The translations under genes and the position numbers were made by a program. From Rhizobiales bacterium PAR1 (GTDB taxonomy: Bacteria; Pseudomonadota; Alphaproteobacteria; Rhizobiales; Beijerinckiaceae), in assembly GCA_002256205.1 (NCBI GenBank), contig NKIW01000006.1, forward strand, positions 62,001 to 126,000: a stretch of DNA of 64,000 nucleotides. Reading direction: 5' to 3'. The notes below the pieces were generated by a model, which saw nothing but the letters and a program-made list of their open reading frames with translations, had not been told where the DNA came from and did not search any database. Shown here piece by piece: positions 44,706 through 54,393 of this stretch. The first letter of the stretch is position 1. Every line of letters starts with the position of its first letter.

Positions 44706-45566
44706 TCAGGCCGTCTTCGGCTGGAGGTCGGCGAGGATGTGCGCGCGGAGCGCTTCGGTCACCGCCGGTTTGACACCGAACCAGCGCTCGAAACCCGGCA
44801 CGGCCTGATGCAGCAACATGCCAAGGCCGTCGAGAGTCCGCAGGCCACGTGCGTGCGCAGCGGCGAGAAGCGGAGTCTCCAGCGGAATATAAACGATGTC
44901 TGCAACAATCGCGGTCGACGGGAGGTTCGAGAGATCCAGTTCCAGCGCAGGCTGGCCGTTCATCCCAAGGCTGGTCGTATTGATCAGGAGATCGGCCTCA
45001 GTGAGAGCTTTCTCGCGCTGATCCCAAGGGATCACACGAAGATCGGCCTCCGGACGCGCCAAACGGATATCTTCGGCGAGTTTCTGCGCCCGCTCTTCTG
45101 ACCGATTCGTCACCGTAATGGATTTTGGCGCTCGTTCGAGCAGCGGAACTATCAGTCCGCGTGCTGCTCCGCCCGATCCCAGCAGCAGAATGCGGGGGTG
45201 ATCATGGTCCCAGCCGGGGTGCGTCTGATCAAGATGGGCGACAAAGCCGCTTCCATCGGTGTTGTCCCCGCAAAGCTGGCCATCCTCGAACCAGAGCGTG
45301 TTCACAGCTTTGACAGCGCGAGCGACCTCGCTGAGGCGGTCGCAAGCGAGGAATGCCTCTTCCTTATGGGGGACGGTGACATTGCCTCCGACATAGCCGC
45401 CGGAGGGCAGTTCGCGCAGCACGGCGGAGACTGCCCCCGGCATCACATCCTGCCGATCATAGGCGCCGGGAATGCCAAGCTTTTCGAGCCAATAGGCATG
45501 AATGAGTGGCGAGCGGGCGTGCTTGACGGGGCGGCCAATGATCAGGGCTTTGGGCGGATTCGACAT
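44706..45566 (-). CDS. aroE: Shikimate dehydrogenase (biosynthetic)
   Basis: 286-aa NADP-dependent enzyme of chorismate synthesis. Catalytic Lys is in VTVPHKEEAF and the catalytic Asp in DNTDGSGFV; the nucleotide loop is LLGSGGAARG. The intact NTDG motif and its place between maf and coaE mark it as the housekeeping copy, in contrast to the AroE-like gene at 11190. ATG at 45566 is used; a GTG nine bases upstream is possible. Confidence 0.95.
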   Translation of the reverse strand: MSNPPKALIIGRPVKHARSPLIHAYWLEKLGIPGAYDRQDVMPGAVSAVLRELPSGGYVGGNVTVPHKEEAFLACDRLSEVARAVKAVNTLWFEDGQLCGDNTDGSGFVAHLDQTHPGWDHDHPRILLLGSGGAARGLIVPLLERAPKSITVTNRSEERAQKLAEDIRLARPEADLRVIPWDQREKALTEADLLINTTSLGMNGQPALELDLSNLPSTAIVADIVYIPLETPLLAAAHARGLRTLDGLGMLLHQAVPGFERWFGVKPAVTEALRAHILADLQPKTA

Positions 45567-45650
45567 GAGTAACACTCGGATTTCAACGCTGCGGTTAAAG
45601 CGCAGGCGCGTGAAGGCCGCAAGTAGTCCTTCACTTCCTCGGATTGTGCA

Positions 45651-46277
45651 TCACGCCATCAGATACCCGAGATCTCGCAAGGCATGAAGCACGGGGGTCA
45701 ACGGCAGACCGAGAATGGTCGAATGATCGCCTTCGATGTCCTCGAAGAGATGGGCGCCCAGCGCTTCGAGTTGATAACCACCGACGGTCTCGCAAATCGT
45801 CGGCCCCATTTTGTCGAGATAGGCTTCAAGGAAGGCATCGGAGAAAGGGCGCATGGTCAATGCCGCAGAGGAAACACCGGACCAGAGAACGGTGTCTCCT
45901 TGCCGGAGCACGACTGCGGAATGCAAATAATGGGTTTTACCGCGCAGGCACACAAGTTGCCGGCGGGCGTGATCACGGTCCACCGGCTTCATCATGAGGC
46001 TCCCGGCGTGATCAAGCGTCTGATCGGCGGCGAGAAGCGGCCGATCGGGTGCTTTTCGCGAAGCCGCCTCAGCTTTGGCATGCGCAAGCGCGATGGCAAT
46101 CTCACGCGGTGGCGTGCGCTCCTCCAGCAGGGTCGCCGCGATAGCCTTTTCATCGACCGATGCCTTGAGAACTTCAACCGGAAGTCCCGCACTTTCGAGA
46201 AGGGCGCGGCGCGTCACGCTGCCCGAAGCGAGAAGCAACGGCTTTGGCGCCATCCAGAAAGGCGGGAGGCTCGTCAT
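45651..46277 (-). CDS. maf: Maf/YceF/YhdE family nucleoside triphosphate pyrophosphatase
   Basis: 208-aa house-cleaning NTP pyrophosphatase. It begins [20 protein letters not shown], with the catalytic region SVDEKA and [27 protein letters not shown] is the C-terminal family motif. Its start overlaps the ppsR stop by ATGA. Confidence 0.95.
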   Translation of the reverse strand: MTSLPPFWMAPKPLLLASGSVTRRALLESAGLPVEVLKASVDEKAIAATLLEERTPPREIAIALAHAKAEAASRKAPDRPLLAADQTLDHAGSLMMKPVDRDHARRQLVCLRGKTHYLHSAVVLRQGDTVLWSGVSSAALTMRPFSDAFLEAYLDKMGPTICETVGGYQLEALGAHLFEDIEGDHSTILGLPLTPVLHALRDLGYLMA

Positions 46278-47107
46278 TGTGCGAGAAGGCCGAGGCGGTG
46301 GGTGCGGTAGAGATCAATGATCGCTGCCGCGGTTTCCTCGATCGAGCGCCGTGTCACATCGATCACCGGCCAGTTGTAGCGATCGAAAAGGCGACGCGCC
46401 TGGGCAATTTCCTCCGTCACGGCCTGACGATCGATGTAGGTTGAATCCTTGTTTTCGGCGTTGAGCGCGAGAAGGCGGTTCTGGCGGATCTGAACGATAC
46501 GCTCTGGCGACGCCACCAGTCCGATCACCAAAGGCTTGGTGAGCTGATCCATGTTGGGCGGCAGAGGCACATTCGGAACTAGCGGCACATTCGCGGTCTT
46601 GATGCCACGATTGGCGAGGTAAATGCTCGTCGGAGTCTTGGAGGTTCGGCTCACACCAACCAGCACCACATCGGCCTGATCGAGATTTTCTGTCATCTGG
46701 CCGTCATCGTGGATCATGGTGAAGTTCAGCGCGTCGATCCGGCGGAAATATTCCGCGTTCAGCACATGCTGCGCGCCCGCCTTGGGCGTCGTTGCGACGC
46801 CGAGATAGGATTGGAACATGTTATGGACAGGTTCGAGCACTGAAAGGCTGGGGCAACCCTGCTCCTCGCAGGAGAGTTTCAGCCGATCCGCCAAAGTCTG
46901 GTCGACCATCGTGTAGAGAACAATACCGGGCTCGTTCTCGATTTCGGTGATCACCCGGTCGAGCTGACGCGCTGTTCGCACCAGAGGATAGACGTGTTCG
47001 ATCGGGGAAATCCCGGAATAGAGCGCGGTTGCCGCGCGTGCGACGGTAATCAATGTCTCGCCGGTCGAGTCCGAGACGAGGTGAAGATGGAAGAAATTAC
47101 GGCCCAT
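46274..47107 (-). CDS. ppsR: Pyruvate, phosphate dikinase regulatory protein (kinase/pyrophosphorylase, DUF299)
   Basis: 277-aa bifunctional regulator that phosphorylates or dephosphorylates PPDK or PEP synthase. It begins [22 protein letters not shown]; the P-loop-like [21 protein letters not shown] is diagnostic. It is the first gene leftward of the candidate origin; the orthologous position next to hemE is the origin in Caulobacter and is predicted for other alphaproteobacteria. Confidence 0.95.
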   Translation of the reverse strand: MGRNFFHLHLVSDSTGETLITVARAATALYSGISPIEHVYPLVRTARQLDRVITEIENEPGIVLYTMVDQTLADRLKLSCEEQGCPSLSVLEPVHNMFQSYLGVATTPKAGAQHVLNAEYFRRIDALNFTMIHDDGQMTENLDQADVVLVGVSRTSKTPTSIYLANRGIKTANVPLVPNVPLPPNMDQLTKPLVIGLVASPERIVQIRQNRLLALNAENKDSTYIDRQAVTEEIAQARRLFDRYNWPVIDVTRRSIEETAAAIIDLYRTHRLGLLAQ

Positions 47108-47516
47108 GATATTCCGATCTCACGAATTTTCCTCTTTTCGCAGTTTTCAACCGGTTTGCCCACAGGGCTGTGATCAAGTTTGGACAACACCCCGATATTC
47201 CCGGTCTGAGGCCTGATTTTGCCGATGGGCAGACGAGGGGTGTGGAAAAGACCGTCTTTTGCCCACAGACCAGCGAGCGGGAAAGACAGGCTGTGAAAAA
47301 CGGGAATAACGGGCATGATTCGGATATGAAACGAATCCGAACATCCGAAATTTATGACAAATCAATTTGATAGCGCGGGAAATTTCGCTATCTGGCGGGC
47401 GTATCAAGTCCGGTGTTTGTGTGAGGTGCTGGGGAAAGCCAGCGAATTTCACAAACCCGTGGTCTAGAAGAAAACGAAAAAAGAAAGAATCCTCTTTTCT
47501 TTAATTTGGAGCCTGC
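47108..47516. other. Candidate chromosomal replication origin (oriC, Cori-type)
   Basis: 409-bp non-coding gap between divergent ppsR and hemE, the location of the Caulobacter origin. DnaA-box-like nonamers: TTTTCCACA on the minus strand (47241-47249; one mismatch to TTATCCACA), TTGCCCACA at 47156-47164 and 47259-47267 (two mismatches each) and TTTTTCACA on the minus strand (47292-47300). Inverted repeats: TTCGGAT/ATCCGAA (47319-47341, with a further ATCCGAA at 47343) and GATAGCG/CGCTATC (47369-47392) beside a more AT-rich stretch (47341-47370). GANTC methylation sites lie at 47317, 47333 and 47487. Genes on both sides point away, and parS and parAB lie within 9 kb. Confidence 0.75.
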
Positions 47517-48542
47517 ATGTCCGCCAAGCCCTTCCTTGATGTCTTTCATGCAGCACCCGCCGAAAGATCTCCGATCTGGATGATGCGGCAAGCCGGACGT
47601 TATCTGGCCGAATATCGCGCCATCCGGGCGAAAGCCGCGAGCTTTCTCGATTTCTGCTACACACCGGAACTAGCGATCGAGGCGACGCTTCAACCGATCC
47701 GCCGGTTCGGCTTTGATGCGGCGATTATCTTTTCGGATATTCTCGTCATTCCCGATGCTCTTGGGCAAGGCGTGCGTTTTGTCGAGGGTGAGGGACCACG
47801 GCTCGACGTGCTTGAAGATCGCATGGCGATTGAGAACCTTGCTTCCCGTCTTGATCTTGAACGGCTGGCACCGGTCTATGCGGCCTTGCGCGGCGTCCGG
47901 GCTATGCTGCCCGCCGAGACCGCGCTAATTGGCTTCTGTGGGGCTCCCTGGACCTTGGCGACCTATATGATCGGCGGGCGAGGTACGCCGGACCAGGCAC
48001 CCGCTCGCCAGTTCGCCTATCGCGACCCTGAGGCGTTTTCGCTTCTGATCAACAGGCTTGTCGAAGCTTGTATCGAGCACCTGATCTTGCAGATCGAAGC
48101 GGGTGCTGAAGCGGTTCAGATTTTTGACTCCTGGGCTGGCAATCTGCCGGAAGCAGAGTTTCTGCGCTGGAGCCAGGAGTCGATTGCGCGTATTATCGCC
48201 GGCGTGAGGGCGAAATATCCCGATGTGCCGGTGATCGCCTTCCCACGTGGCATTTCCGGTGGCTTTGCGCGTTTTGTGCAAGCTACCAAGGCCGATGCGA
48301 TCAGCCTTGATACGGCAACCTTTCTTGCTGAAGCCCGCGCTTCGCTGCCTGCCAAGGTGGTTACGCAAGGCAATCTCGATCCGCTCGTGCTGATCGCGGG
48401 TGGTGATGCTCTTGATCGGGCGATCGATGACATTCTCGAAGCAACCCAAGGTACCCGACATATTTTCAATCTGGGTCACGGCATTCTGCCACAAACCCCG
48501 ATTGCTCATGTCGAGCGTCTGATCGAGAAGGTGCGCGGATGA
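47517..48542 (+). CDS. hemE: Uroporphyrinogen decarboxylase
   Basis: 341-aa haem-biosynthesis enzyme. The signature ERSPIWMMRQAGRYLAEY is near the N-terminus, followed by IIFSDILVIPDALG, IGFCGAPWTLATYMIGG and FPRGISGG. GGAG lies 5 bp before the ATG. It directly flanks the candidate origin. The stop overlaps the next gene, another haem enzyme, by ATGA. Confidence 0.96.
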   Translation: MSAKPFLDVFHAAPAERSPIWMMRQAGRYLAEYRAIRAKAASFLDFCYTPELAIEATLQPIRRFGFDAAIIFSDILVIPDALGQGVRFVEGEGPRLDVLEDRMAIENLASRLDLERLAPVYAALRGVRAMLPAETALIGFCGAPWTLATYMIGGRGTPDQAPARQFAYRDPEAFSLLINRLVEACIEHLILQIEAGAEAVQIFDSWAGNLPEAEFLRWSQESIARIIAGVRAKYPDVPVIAFPRGISGGFARFVQATKADAISLDTATFLAEARASLPAKVVTQGNLDPLVLIAGGDALDRAIDDILEATQGTRHIFNLGHGILPQTPIAHVERLIEKVRG

Positions 48543-48964
48543 TCGATCTCTGGATCAAGGCGCTACATGTTGTCGCGGTGATCTCCTGGATGGCGGGGCT
48601 GCTCTATCTGCCACGTCTCTTTGTTTATCACGCGAGTGAACCTGTCGGTTCCGAGACCAGCGAACGATTCAAGGTGATGGAGCGAAAATTGTTTCGTTTC
48701 ATCATGCGGCCGGCCATGACCGTTTCCTGGATTGCGGGCCTGTGGCTTTCCTGGTCAAGTTTTGGTTTCAAGGGCGGCTGGCTTCATGCCAAACTGGCTC
48801 TTGTGGTGCTCCTGACGGTCCATCATGTCTTTCAGGGCGGCTGGCTTAGGGAATTTGCGGAAGATCAACGTCAACGCAGCCATCGCTTCTATCGTTTCCA
48901 GAACGAGGTGCCGACCTTGCTGATGATTGGCATTGTCATTTTCGTCATCGTCAAGCCGTTCTGA
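48539..48964 (+). CDS. hemJ: Protoporphyrinogen IX oxidase HemJ (UPF0093)
   Basis: 141-aa four-helix membrane protein: IKALHVVAVISWMAGLLYLPRLFVYHA, MRPAMTVSWIAGLWL, HAKLALVVLLTVHHVFQGGWL, and a C-terminal helix. The conserved His in ALHVVAVISWMAG is the presumed haem ligand. It oxidises protoporphyrinogen IX and is co-translated with hemE. Confidence 0.92.
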   Translation: MIDLWIKALHVVAVISWMAGLLYLPRLFVYHASEPVGSETSERFKVMERKLFRFIMRPAMTVSWIAGLWLSWSSFGFKGGWLHAKLALVVLLTVHHVFQGGWLREFAEDQRQRSHRFYRFQNEVPTLLMIGIVIFVIVKPF

Positions 48965-49183
48965 GCGAGACTTTCTGTTCAGCCACAGCAGGCTTGCCGA
49001 AACACTCAAAAGGCGCTAACGACGCAAGCGTTCGAGGGTTCCCCCTTTCTGCGGAGCTTTCGATACACGCCGACCGCCTTTTCCGGTCGAGCCGCATGCC
49101 GGGCTAAAGTGTAACAGCCCCGCTGGCGTTCATCCCTCCTGTACTCCCGCCGGCGTCTGTCGGCTCTCTTTAAGGTATTTCCC
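48965..49183 (+). promoter_or_regulatory. rho leader region
   Basis: 219-bp gap before rho containing small GC-rich inverted repeats (for example around TTTTCCGG/CCGGGC at 49079-49107). In many bacteria rho autoregulates through its leader; the length here is compatible, but I see no definite attenuator and did not resolve a promoter. Confidence 0.35.
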
Positions 49184-50449
49184 ATGCCGGAAATCAAACT
49201 TCACGATCTCAAACGCAAATCCCCGACTGAACTTCTCAGCTTTGCCGAGGAACTCGAAGTCGAGGGCGCCAGCACCATGCGCAAGCAGGAGCTGATGTTC
49301 GCTATTCTCAAGCAACTCGCGGCCAACGATACCGAAATCATCGGTGAGGGCGTCGTCGAAGTGCTTCAGGACGGTTTCGGTTTTCTGCGCTCTCCTGACG
49401 CAAACTACCTCGCTGGTCCTGACGATATTTACGTCTCACCGGCACAGATCCGCCGTTTCTCGCTGCGCACGGGTGATACGGTTGAAGGCCTTATCCGCTC
49501 TCCGCGGGATGGCGAACGGTATTTTGCGCTCCTCAAGGTCAACACCATCAATTTCGAGGATCCGGAAAAGACCCGTCACAAGGTCCATTTCGATAACCTC
49601 ACCCCGCTCTATCCGGATCAGCGTCTCAAGCTCGAGCACGGCGATCCGACCCGCAAAGATATGTCCTCGCGCGTCATCGATATTGTCTCGCCGATCGGCA
49701 AAGGCCAGCGCGCGCTGATCGTAGCGCCGCCGCGCACCGGCAAGACCGTGCTGCTGCAGAACATCGCGCAGTCGATCACCACCAATCATCCCGAGTGCTA
49801 TCTCATCGTTCTGCTGATCGACGAACGTCCGGAAGAAGTGACGGATATGCAGCGCTCGGTCCGCGGCGAAGTCGTTTCCTCAACCTTCGATGAACCGGCG
49901 ACGCGCCACGTTCAGGTCGCGGAAATGGTGATCGAAAAGGCCAAGCGCCTCGTCGAGCATGGTCGCGATGTCGTTATTCTGCTCGATTCGATCACGCGTC
50001 TTGGCCGCGCCTACAACACTGTCGTTCCGTCTTCTGGCAAGGTGCTGACCGGCGGTGTCGATGCCAACGCCCTTCAGCGCCCGAAGCGCTTCTTCGGCGC
50101 GGCGCGTAACATCGAGGAAGGTGGTTCGCTCACGATCATCGCAACGGCACTGATCGATACCGGCAGCCGCATGGACGAAGTGATCTTCGAAGAGTTCAAG
50201 GGCACCGGCAACTCGGAAATCGTGCTTGACCGTAAGGTTGCTGACAAGCGTGTCTTCCCGGCGCTGGATATTCTCAAGTCGGGTACCCGTAAGGAAGAGC
50301 TCATCACGCCGCGCGAACAGCTTCAGAAGACCTATGTTCTGCGCCGCATTCTTAACCCGATGGGTCCGCAGGATGCGATCGAGTTCCTGCTCGACAAGCT
50401 CCGGCAGACCAAGCAGAACAGCGACTTCTTCGAGTCGATGAACACCTGA
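49184..50449 (+). CDS. rho: Transcription termination factor Rho
   Basis: 421-aa hexameric RNA helicase. The N-terminal Rho_N segment is [24 protein letters not shown]; the RNA-binding cold-shock-like domain includes [24 protein letters not shown]. Walker A is [15 protein letters not shown], Walker B is [16 protein letters not shown], and the secondary RNA site contains [15 protein letters not shown]. Standard length. Confidence 0.97.
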   Translation: MPEIKLHDLKRKSPTELLSFAEELEVEGASTMRKQELMFAILKQLAANDTEIIGEGVVEVLQDGFGFLRSPDANYLAGPDDIYVSPAQIRRFSLRTGDTVEGLIRSPRDGERYFALLKVNTINFEDPEKTRHKVHFDNLTPLYPDQRLKLEHGDPTRKDMSSRVIDIVSPIGKGQRALIVAPPRTGKTVLLQNIAQSITTNHPECYLIVLLIDERPEEVTDMQRSVRGEVVSSTFDEPATRHVQVAEMVIEKAKRLVEHGRDVVILLDSITRLGRAYNTVVPSSGKVLTGGVDANALQRPKRFFGAARNIEEGGSLTIIATALIDTGSRMDEVIFEEFKGTGNSEIVLDRKVADKRVFPALDILKSGTRKEELITPREQLQKTYVLRRILNPMGPQDAIEFLLDKLRQTKQNSDFFESMNT

Positions 50450-50479
50450 TTTTCAGGAAAGACGACCGGAGCCTTTGGG

Positions 50480-51787
50480 ATGGCGGACGATACCATCTTC
50501 GCACTCAGCACGGGCTCCGGCGCCTCCGGCATTGCCATTATCAGGGTTTCCGGCCGTCAATCCTGCCGGGCTCTGTTGGCCCTGTGTGGTGACTTGCCGC
50601 CACCGCGTCATGCAGCACTCAGGACGATCCGTGATCCGGCAGACGGGCACGAAATCGATTCGGGTGTGATCCTATTTTTTCCCGGGCCTGCGAGCTTTAC
50701 CGGCGAGGATCTTGTCGAGTTTCAAGTTCATGGCAGCATTGCAGTGGTTCGCCACCTGATGCGCTGTCTGTCCGAATTGGGATTGCGCGCGGCAGAGGCC
50801 GGCGAGTTCTCGCAGCGGGCCTTCTTTCACGGGAAGATGGATCTGGTTGACATCGAAGCGCTCGGCGATCTTCTCCGCGCGGAAACCGAGGCGCAGGCGC
50901 GGTTGAGTCAGGTGTATCGCCGCAATCTCCAGACATCTGCAAAGGTGTGGCGCCAGGCCCTCGTCGACATTTCGGCTTTGACAGAAGCTTATATCGACTT
51001 CTCGGATGAGGGGGATGTTGCGGCTTCTGTTGATTCGCAGACGGAACAAGAGATACGTGCGCTCGCCGTTGATATTGAACGGGCTCTCAGCACTTTGGAT
51101 CAAGGCGAGCGGATACGCCGGGGTTGCCGCATTGTTATTGCAGGCCCACCGAATGCGGGTAAGTCCAGTTTGATAAATGCCCTCGCGGCACGGGACGTTG
51201 CGATCACGTCTCCGATTCCAGGTACGACACGCGACACGATCGAGGTCCATCTTGATCTTAAAGGCTTTCCTGTCGTGTTGATTGATACTGCTGGCTTGCG
51301 CGAAAGTGTCGATCCGATTGAGAATCTCGGCATTCAGAGGGCGCTCTCAGCCGCCGCTTCGGCGGACCTCGTACTATGGCTTTCACCGTCTGATCACCTG
51401 ACAACGCCAGCGATTGATGGCGCCTTGATTGTCCAAACCAAAATCGATCTGATTGATTCACTCCCGGAACATAACAAAAACCACCTTGCCGTTTCGACTA
51501 CAACGGGACGTGGTCTTGAGGACTTGATTGAAGTGTTGGGTCGACATGCGCGGTCGGTGCTTGAACGAGGCGCCGATAATGTTCTGGTTGCGCACGAACG
51601 TCAGGCTTCCGAGTTGCGGCATGCCGCAGGGGCGCTCTATCGCGCGCTAGCCGTTTCATCCGAGGCGTTGGAAATTCGTGCGGAGGAGCTTCGTATCGTC
51701 GGGCGCTACCTCGATCGACTGACCGGCCGTATCGAATATGACGAGGTGCTCGGGACCATTTTCTCGCGCTTCTGTATTGGAAAATAG
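50480..51787 (+). CDS. mnmE: tRNA modification GTPase MnmE
   Basis: 435-aa GTPase working with MnmG to modify U34 of tRNAs. The N-terminal folate-binding domain begins DTIFALSTGSGASGIAIIRVSG. G1 is GPPNAGKSSLINAL, G2/G3 include PGTTRDT and DTAGLRE. The C-terminus ends FCIGK, carrying the essential Cys. The N-terminus is followed by rather A/T-ending codons compared with genes further left. A parS site starts nine bases after the stop. Confidence 0.96.
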   Translation: MADDTIFALSTGSGASGIAIIRVSGRQSCRALLALCGDLPPPRHAALRTIRDPADGHEIDSGVILFFPGPASFTGEDLVEFQVHGSIAVVRHLMRCLSELGLRAAEAGEFSQRAFFHGKMDLVDIEALGDLLRAETEAQARLSQVYRRNLQTSAKVWRQALVDISALTEAYIDFSDEGDVAASVDSQTEQEIRALAVDIERALSTLDQGERIRRGCRIVIAGPPNAGKSSLINALAARDVAITSPIPGTTRDTIEVHLDLKGFPVVLIDTAGLRESVDPIENLGIQRALSAAASADLVLWLSPSDHLTTPAIDGALIVQTKIDLIDSLPEHNKNHLAVSTTTGRGLEDLIEVLGRHARSVLERGADNVLVAHERQASELRHAAGALYRALAVSSEALEIRAEELRIVGRYLDRLTGRIEYDEVLGTIFSRFCIGK

Positions 51788-51795
51788 GGACGCGG

Positions 51796-51811
51796 TGTTT
51801 CACGTGAAACA
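51796..51811. promoter_or_regulatory. parS centromere site 1
   Basis: TGTTTCACGTGAAACA, identical over 16 bases to the bacterial chromosomal parS consensus. It lies between mnmE and mnmG. ParB (55209-56108) is expected to bind here and load onto flanking DNA. Confidence 0.95.
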
Positions 51812-51829
51812 TTTTGTAGGAACGGAATC

Positions 51830-53698
51830 ATGATCGCCACGAACTATGATGTCATTGTCGTTGGCGGTGGCCATGCAGGCACCGAAGCTGCCGCAGTGGC
51901 CGCTCGCATGGGGACCCGCGTTGCGTTGGTGACACATTCCAAGAGCACAATCGGCGTTATGTCTTGCAACCCGGCCATCGGCGGGCTCGGCAAAGGTCAC
52001 CTTGTCCGCGAGATCGACGCGCTCGATGGAATCATGGCACGCGCTATTGATCGGGGCGGAATTCATTTCAAACTCCTGAACCGCAGCAAAGGGCCCGCTG
52101 TGCGTGGTCCGCGCGCGCAGGCTGATCGATCGCTTTACCGGCAGGCTGTGCAAGACCTGCTCGCGGAACAAGGCGATATCTCGATCATCGAAGGAGAAGT
52201 TATCGACATCGATTGCGCTGATGGCATTGTCCAGGGCGTCGAGGTTGAGGGGCATGGCAGGCTCGCCTGCCGATCGGTTGTTTTGACGACCGGCACCTTT
52301 CTTCGTGGCGTTATTCATGTCGGACATGATCAAACGCCCGGCGGTCGCATTGGAGAGAAGCCGGCTTCCAAGTTGAGCCATCGTCTTCTGGCTCTAGGTT
52401 TGCGCGTCGGGCGCCTGAAAACCGGTACTCCGGCTCGTCTTGATGGACGGACGATCGATTGGGCGGCTTGCGATCAACAGCCTGGTGATTCGCCCCCGGA
52501 ACCATTTTCGACGTTGACGGAACGGATCGAGAATCGGCAGATTTCCTGCGGAATTACGCATACCAATGCCAAGACGCATCAGGTGGTTTTGGATAATCTC
52601 GCGCTTTCTGCCATGTACTCAGGCAATATCGAGGGTCGCGGCCCGCGCTACTGCCCTTCGATTGAAGATAAGGTTGTTCGATTTGCAGATCGCTCGGCTC
52701 ATCAGATTTTCCTCGAACCGGAGGGTCTAGATGACCCCACTGTCTATCCCAATGGACTTTCGACCTCTCTGCCGAACTTCGTTCAGGACGCGATGATCGC
52801 GTCCATACCCGGCCTCGAACGCGCTCGGATTCTTCGATACGGCTACGCGATCGAGTACGATTTTGTTGACCCTCGCGAGCTGCAACCGACGCTTGAATTG
52901 AAGCATGTAAAGGGCCTGTTTTTAGCTGGCCAGATCAATGGGACAACAGGCTATGAGGAAGCTGGCGGCCAGGGACTTGTGGCCGGTCTCAATGCCGCCC
53001 GCTTGGCTGGAGGGTTGGCCTGCATAGAGTTCTCTCGCGCAGAATCCTATATCGGCGTCATGATTGACGACCTTACTCGGTGGGGTGTCAGTGAGCCCTA
53101 TCGCATGTTTACATCGCGGGCTGAATTCCGACTGTCGCTTCGGGCGGATAATGCCGATCAACGACTAACCCAGCGGGGAATTGGTCTGGGGTGCGTCGGT
53201 TCGATTCGTCAGCGTTCCTACACAGCGAAAAGGCAAGTTCTCGAGCGCTATTCTGCTATATTGAGGAGCATGGCTGTCAGTCGACAGCAAGGTGCGGAAG
53301 CACTGATTCCCATCAATCAGGACGGCATTCGACGGGACGGATTTACTCTTCTGTCGTTACCGGATGTCCAATTCGACCAATTGATTCGGCTCAACAATGA
53401 TCTTGCAGAATGCCCTGGATGGGCACAGGAGGCCTTGACGATCGAGGCCCGGTATCAGGTTTATCTCGATCGCCAGAAGCAGGATGTCGCGCGTCTTGAG
53501 AGAGATCGGTTGATCGCGGTTCCCGAGGATTTCGACTTCGGGGATATTTCTGGGCTTTCCAACGAGGTGAAGATGAAGCTGTCTTCGGCGCGCCCGCGAA
53601 CTCTTGCGGAAGCAGCGACGATTGAGGGCATGACACCCTCGGCTCTTGTTTTGCTTGCTGCTCGGCTGCGAAAGGTCTCTCATCATGTCGCCATCTAG
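51830..53698 (+). CDS. mnmG: tRNA uridine-5-carboxymethylaminomethyl modification enzyme MnmG (GidA)
   Basis: 622-aa FAD enzyme partnering MnmE. The dinucleotide fold [21 protein letters not shown] opens the protein; signature 1 [17 protein letters not shown] and signature 2 [17 protein letters not shown] are intact. The ATG at 51830 is 18 bp after parS site 1. Its 3' end overlaps rsmG by 14 bp. Confidence 0.97.
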   Translation: MIATNYDVIVVGGGHAGTEAAAVAARMGTRVALVTHSKSTIGVMSCNPAIGGLGKGHLVREIDALDGIMARAIDRGGIHFKLLNRSKGPAVRGPRAQADRSLYRQAVQDLLAEQGDISIIEGEVIDIDCADGIVQGVEVEGHGRLACRSVVLTTGTFLRGVIHVGHDQTPGGRIGEKPASKLSHRLLALGLRVGRLKTGTPARLDGRTIDWAACDQQPGDSPPEPFSTLTERIENRQISCGITHTNAKTHQVVLDNLALSAMYSGNIEGRGPRYCPSIEDKVVRFADRSAHQIFLEPEGLDDPTVYPNGLSTSLPNFVQDAMIASIPGLERARILRYGYAIEYDFVDPRELQPTLELKHVKGLFLAGQINGTTGYEEAGGQGLVAGLNAARLAGGLACIEFSRAESYIGVMIDDLTRWGVSEPYRMFTSRAEFRLSLRADNADQRLTQRGIGLGCVGSIRQRSYTAKRQVLERYSAILRSMAVSRQQGAEALIPINQDGIRRDGFTLLSLPDVQFDQLIRLNNDLAECPGWAQEALTIEARYQVYLDRQKQDVARLERDRLIAVPEDFDFGDISGLSNEVKMKLSSARPRTLAEAATIEGMTPSALVLLAARLRKVSHHVAI

Positions 53699-54314
53699 AG
53701 CAGCGCCGAACAGGCCTTCACCAAGTAATCTCGGTGTTTCACGTGAAACATTCGAGCGACTGGAGGCCTATGTCGCGCTCCTGCTGCAATGGCAAGGGCA
53801 CATCAATCTGATCGCGCCTTCAACCATTCCCGAGATCTGGACCCGACATATACAAGATTCCGTGCAGCTCCATCGGTTGAAGCCCGAGGCCCGACTTTGG
53901 GTGGATCTGGGTTCGGGCGGAGGATTGCCGGGTCTTGTCTTGGCGTCGATCCTGGTCGAAACGCCGGGCAGTGCCATTCACCTCGTCGAGAGCAATGGCA
54001 AAAAGGCGTCCTTTCTCCGGCATGTTGCCACCGAACTTCAATTGCCGGCGATTGTTCATTCTCAGCGGATCGAAGATGCGATTCCTGCTTTGCCGACCCC
54101 CGATGTCGTGACAGCCAGAGCCCTTTCGTCCCTTACCGACCTGATTGGCTATTCCAATCTCCTGTTGAAAAGCGGTGCTGTCGGGCTCTTTCCGAAGGGG
54201 CGAGACGCAGGAGAGGAATTGACCGAGGCCCAAAAAAGCTGGCACTTCACATATGCGCTTCATGAAAGCACGACTGACGCAGCGGCAAAAATTGTCGAAC
54301 TGCGTCTGACGTAG
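53685..54314 (+). CDS. rsmG: 16S rRNA (guanine-527-N7)-methyltransferase RsmG (GidB)
   Basis: 209-aa SAM methyltransferase. The SAM motif is [16 protein letters not shown], with [12 protein letters not shown] following. ATG at 53685 lies in the mnmG 3' end with AAAGG upstream. Codons about 17-22 (GVSRETF) are spelled by a perfect parS site, so the coding and centromere functions share the sequence. Confidence 0.94.
   Translation: MSPSRAAPNRPSPSNLGVSRETFERLEAYVALLLQWQGHINLIAPSTIPEIWTRHIQDSVQLHRLKPEARLWVDLGSGGGLPGLVLASILVETPGSAIHLVESNGKKASFLRHVATELQLPAIVHSQRIEDAIPALPTPDVVTARALSSLTDLIGYSNLLLKSGAVGLFPKGRDAGEELTEAQKSWHFTYALHESTTDAAAKIVELRLT
53735..53750. promoter_or_regulatory. parS centromere site 2 (inside rsmG)
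   Basis: Second perfect TGTTTCACGTGAAACA, 1939 bp from site 1 and within the rsmG reading frame. The flanking bases (GG before, TT after) also agree with site 1. Confidence 0.95.
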
Positions 54315-54393
54315 GCTTCTCTGGCGTCATCGTTCTCGAAGAAACGATGGAATTCCGCACTAACGCATTGAATTTGCGAGGGAGTTACCGAGC

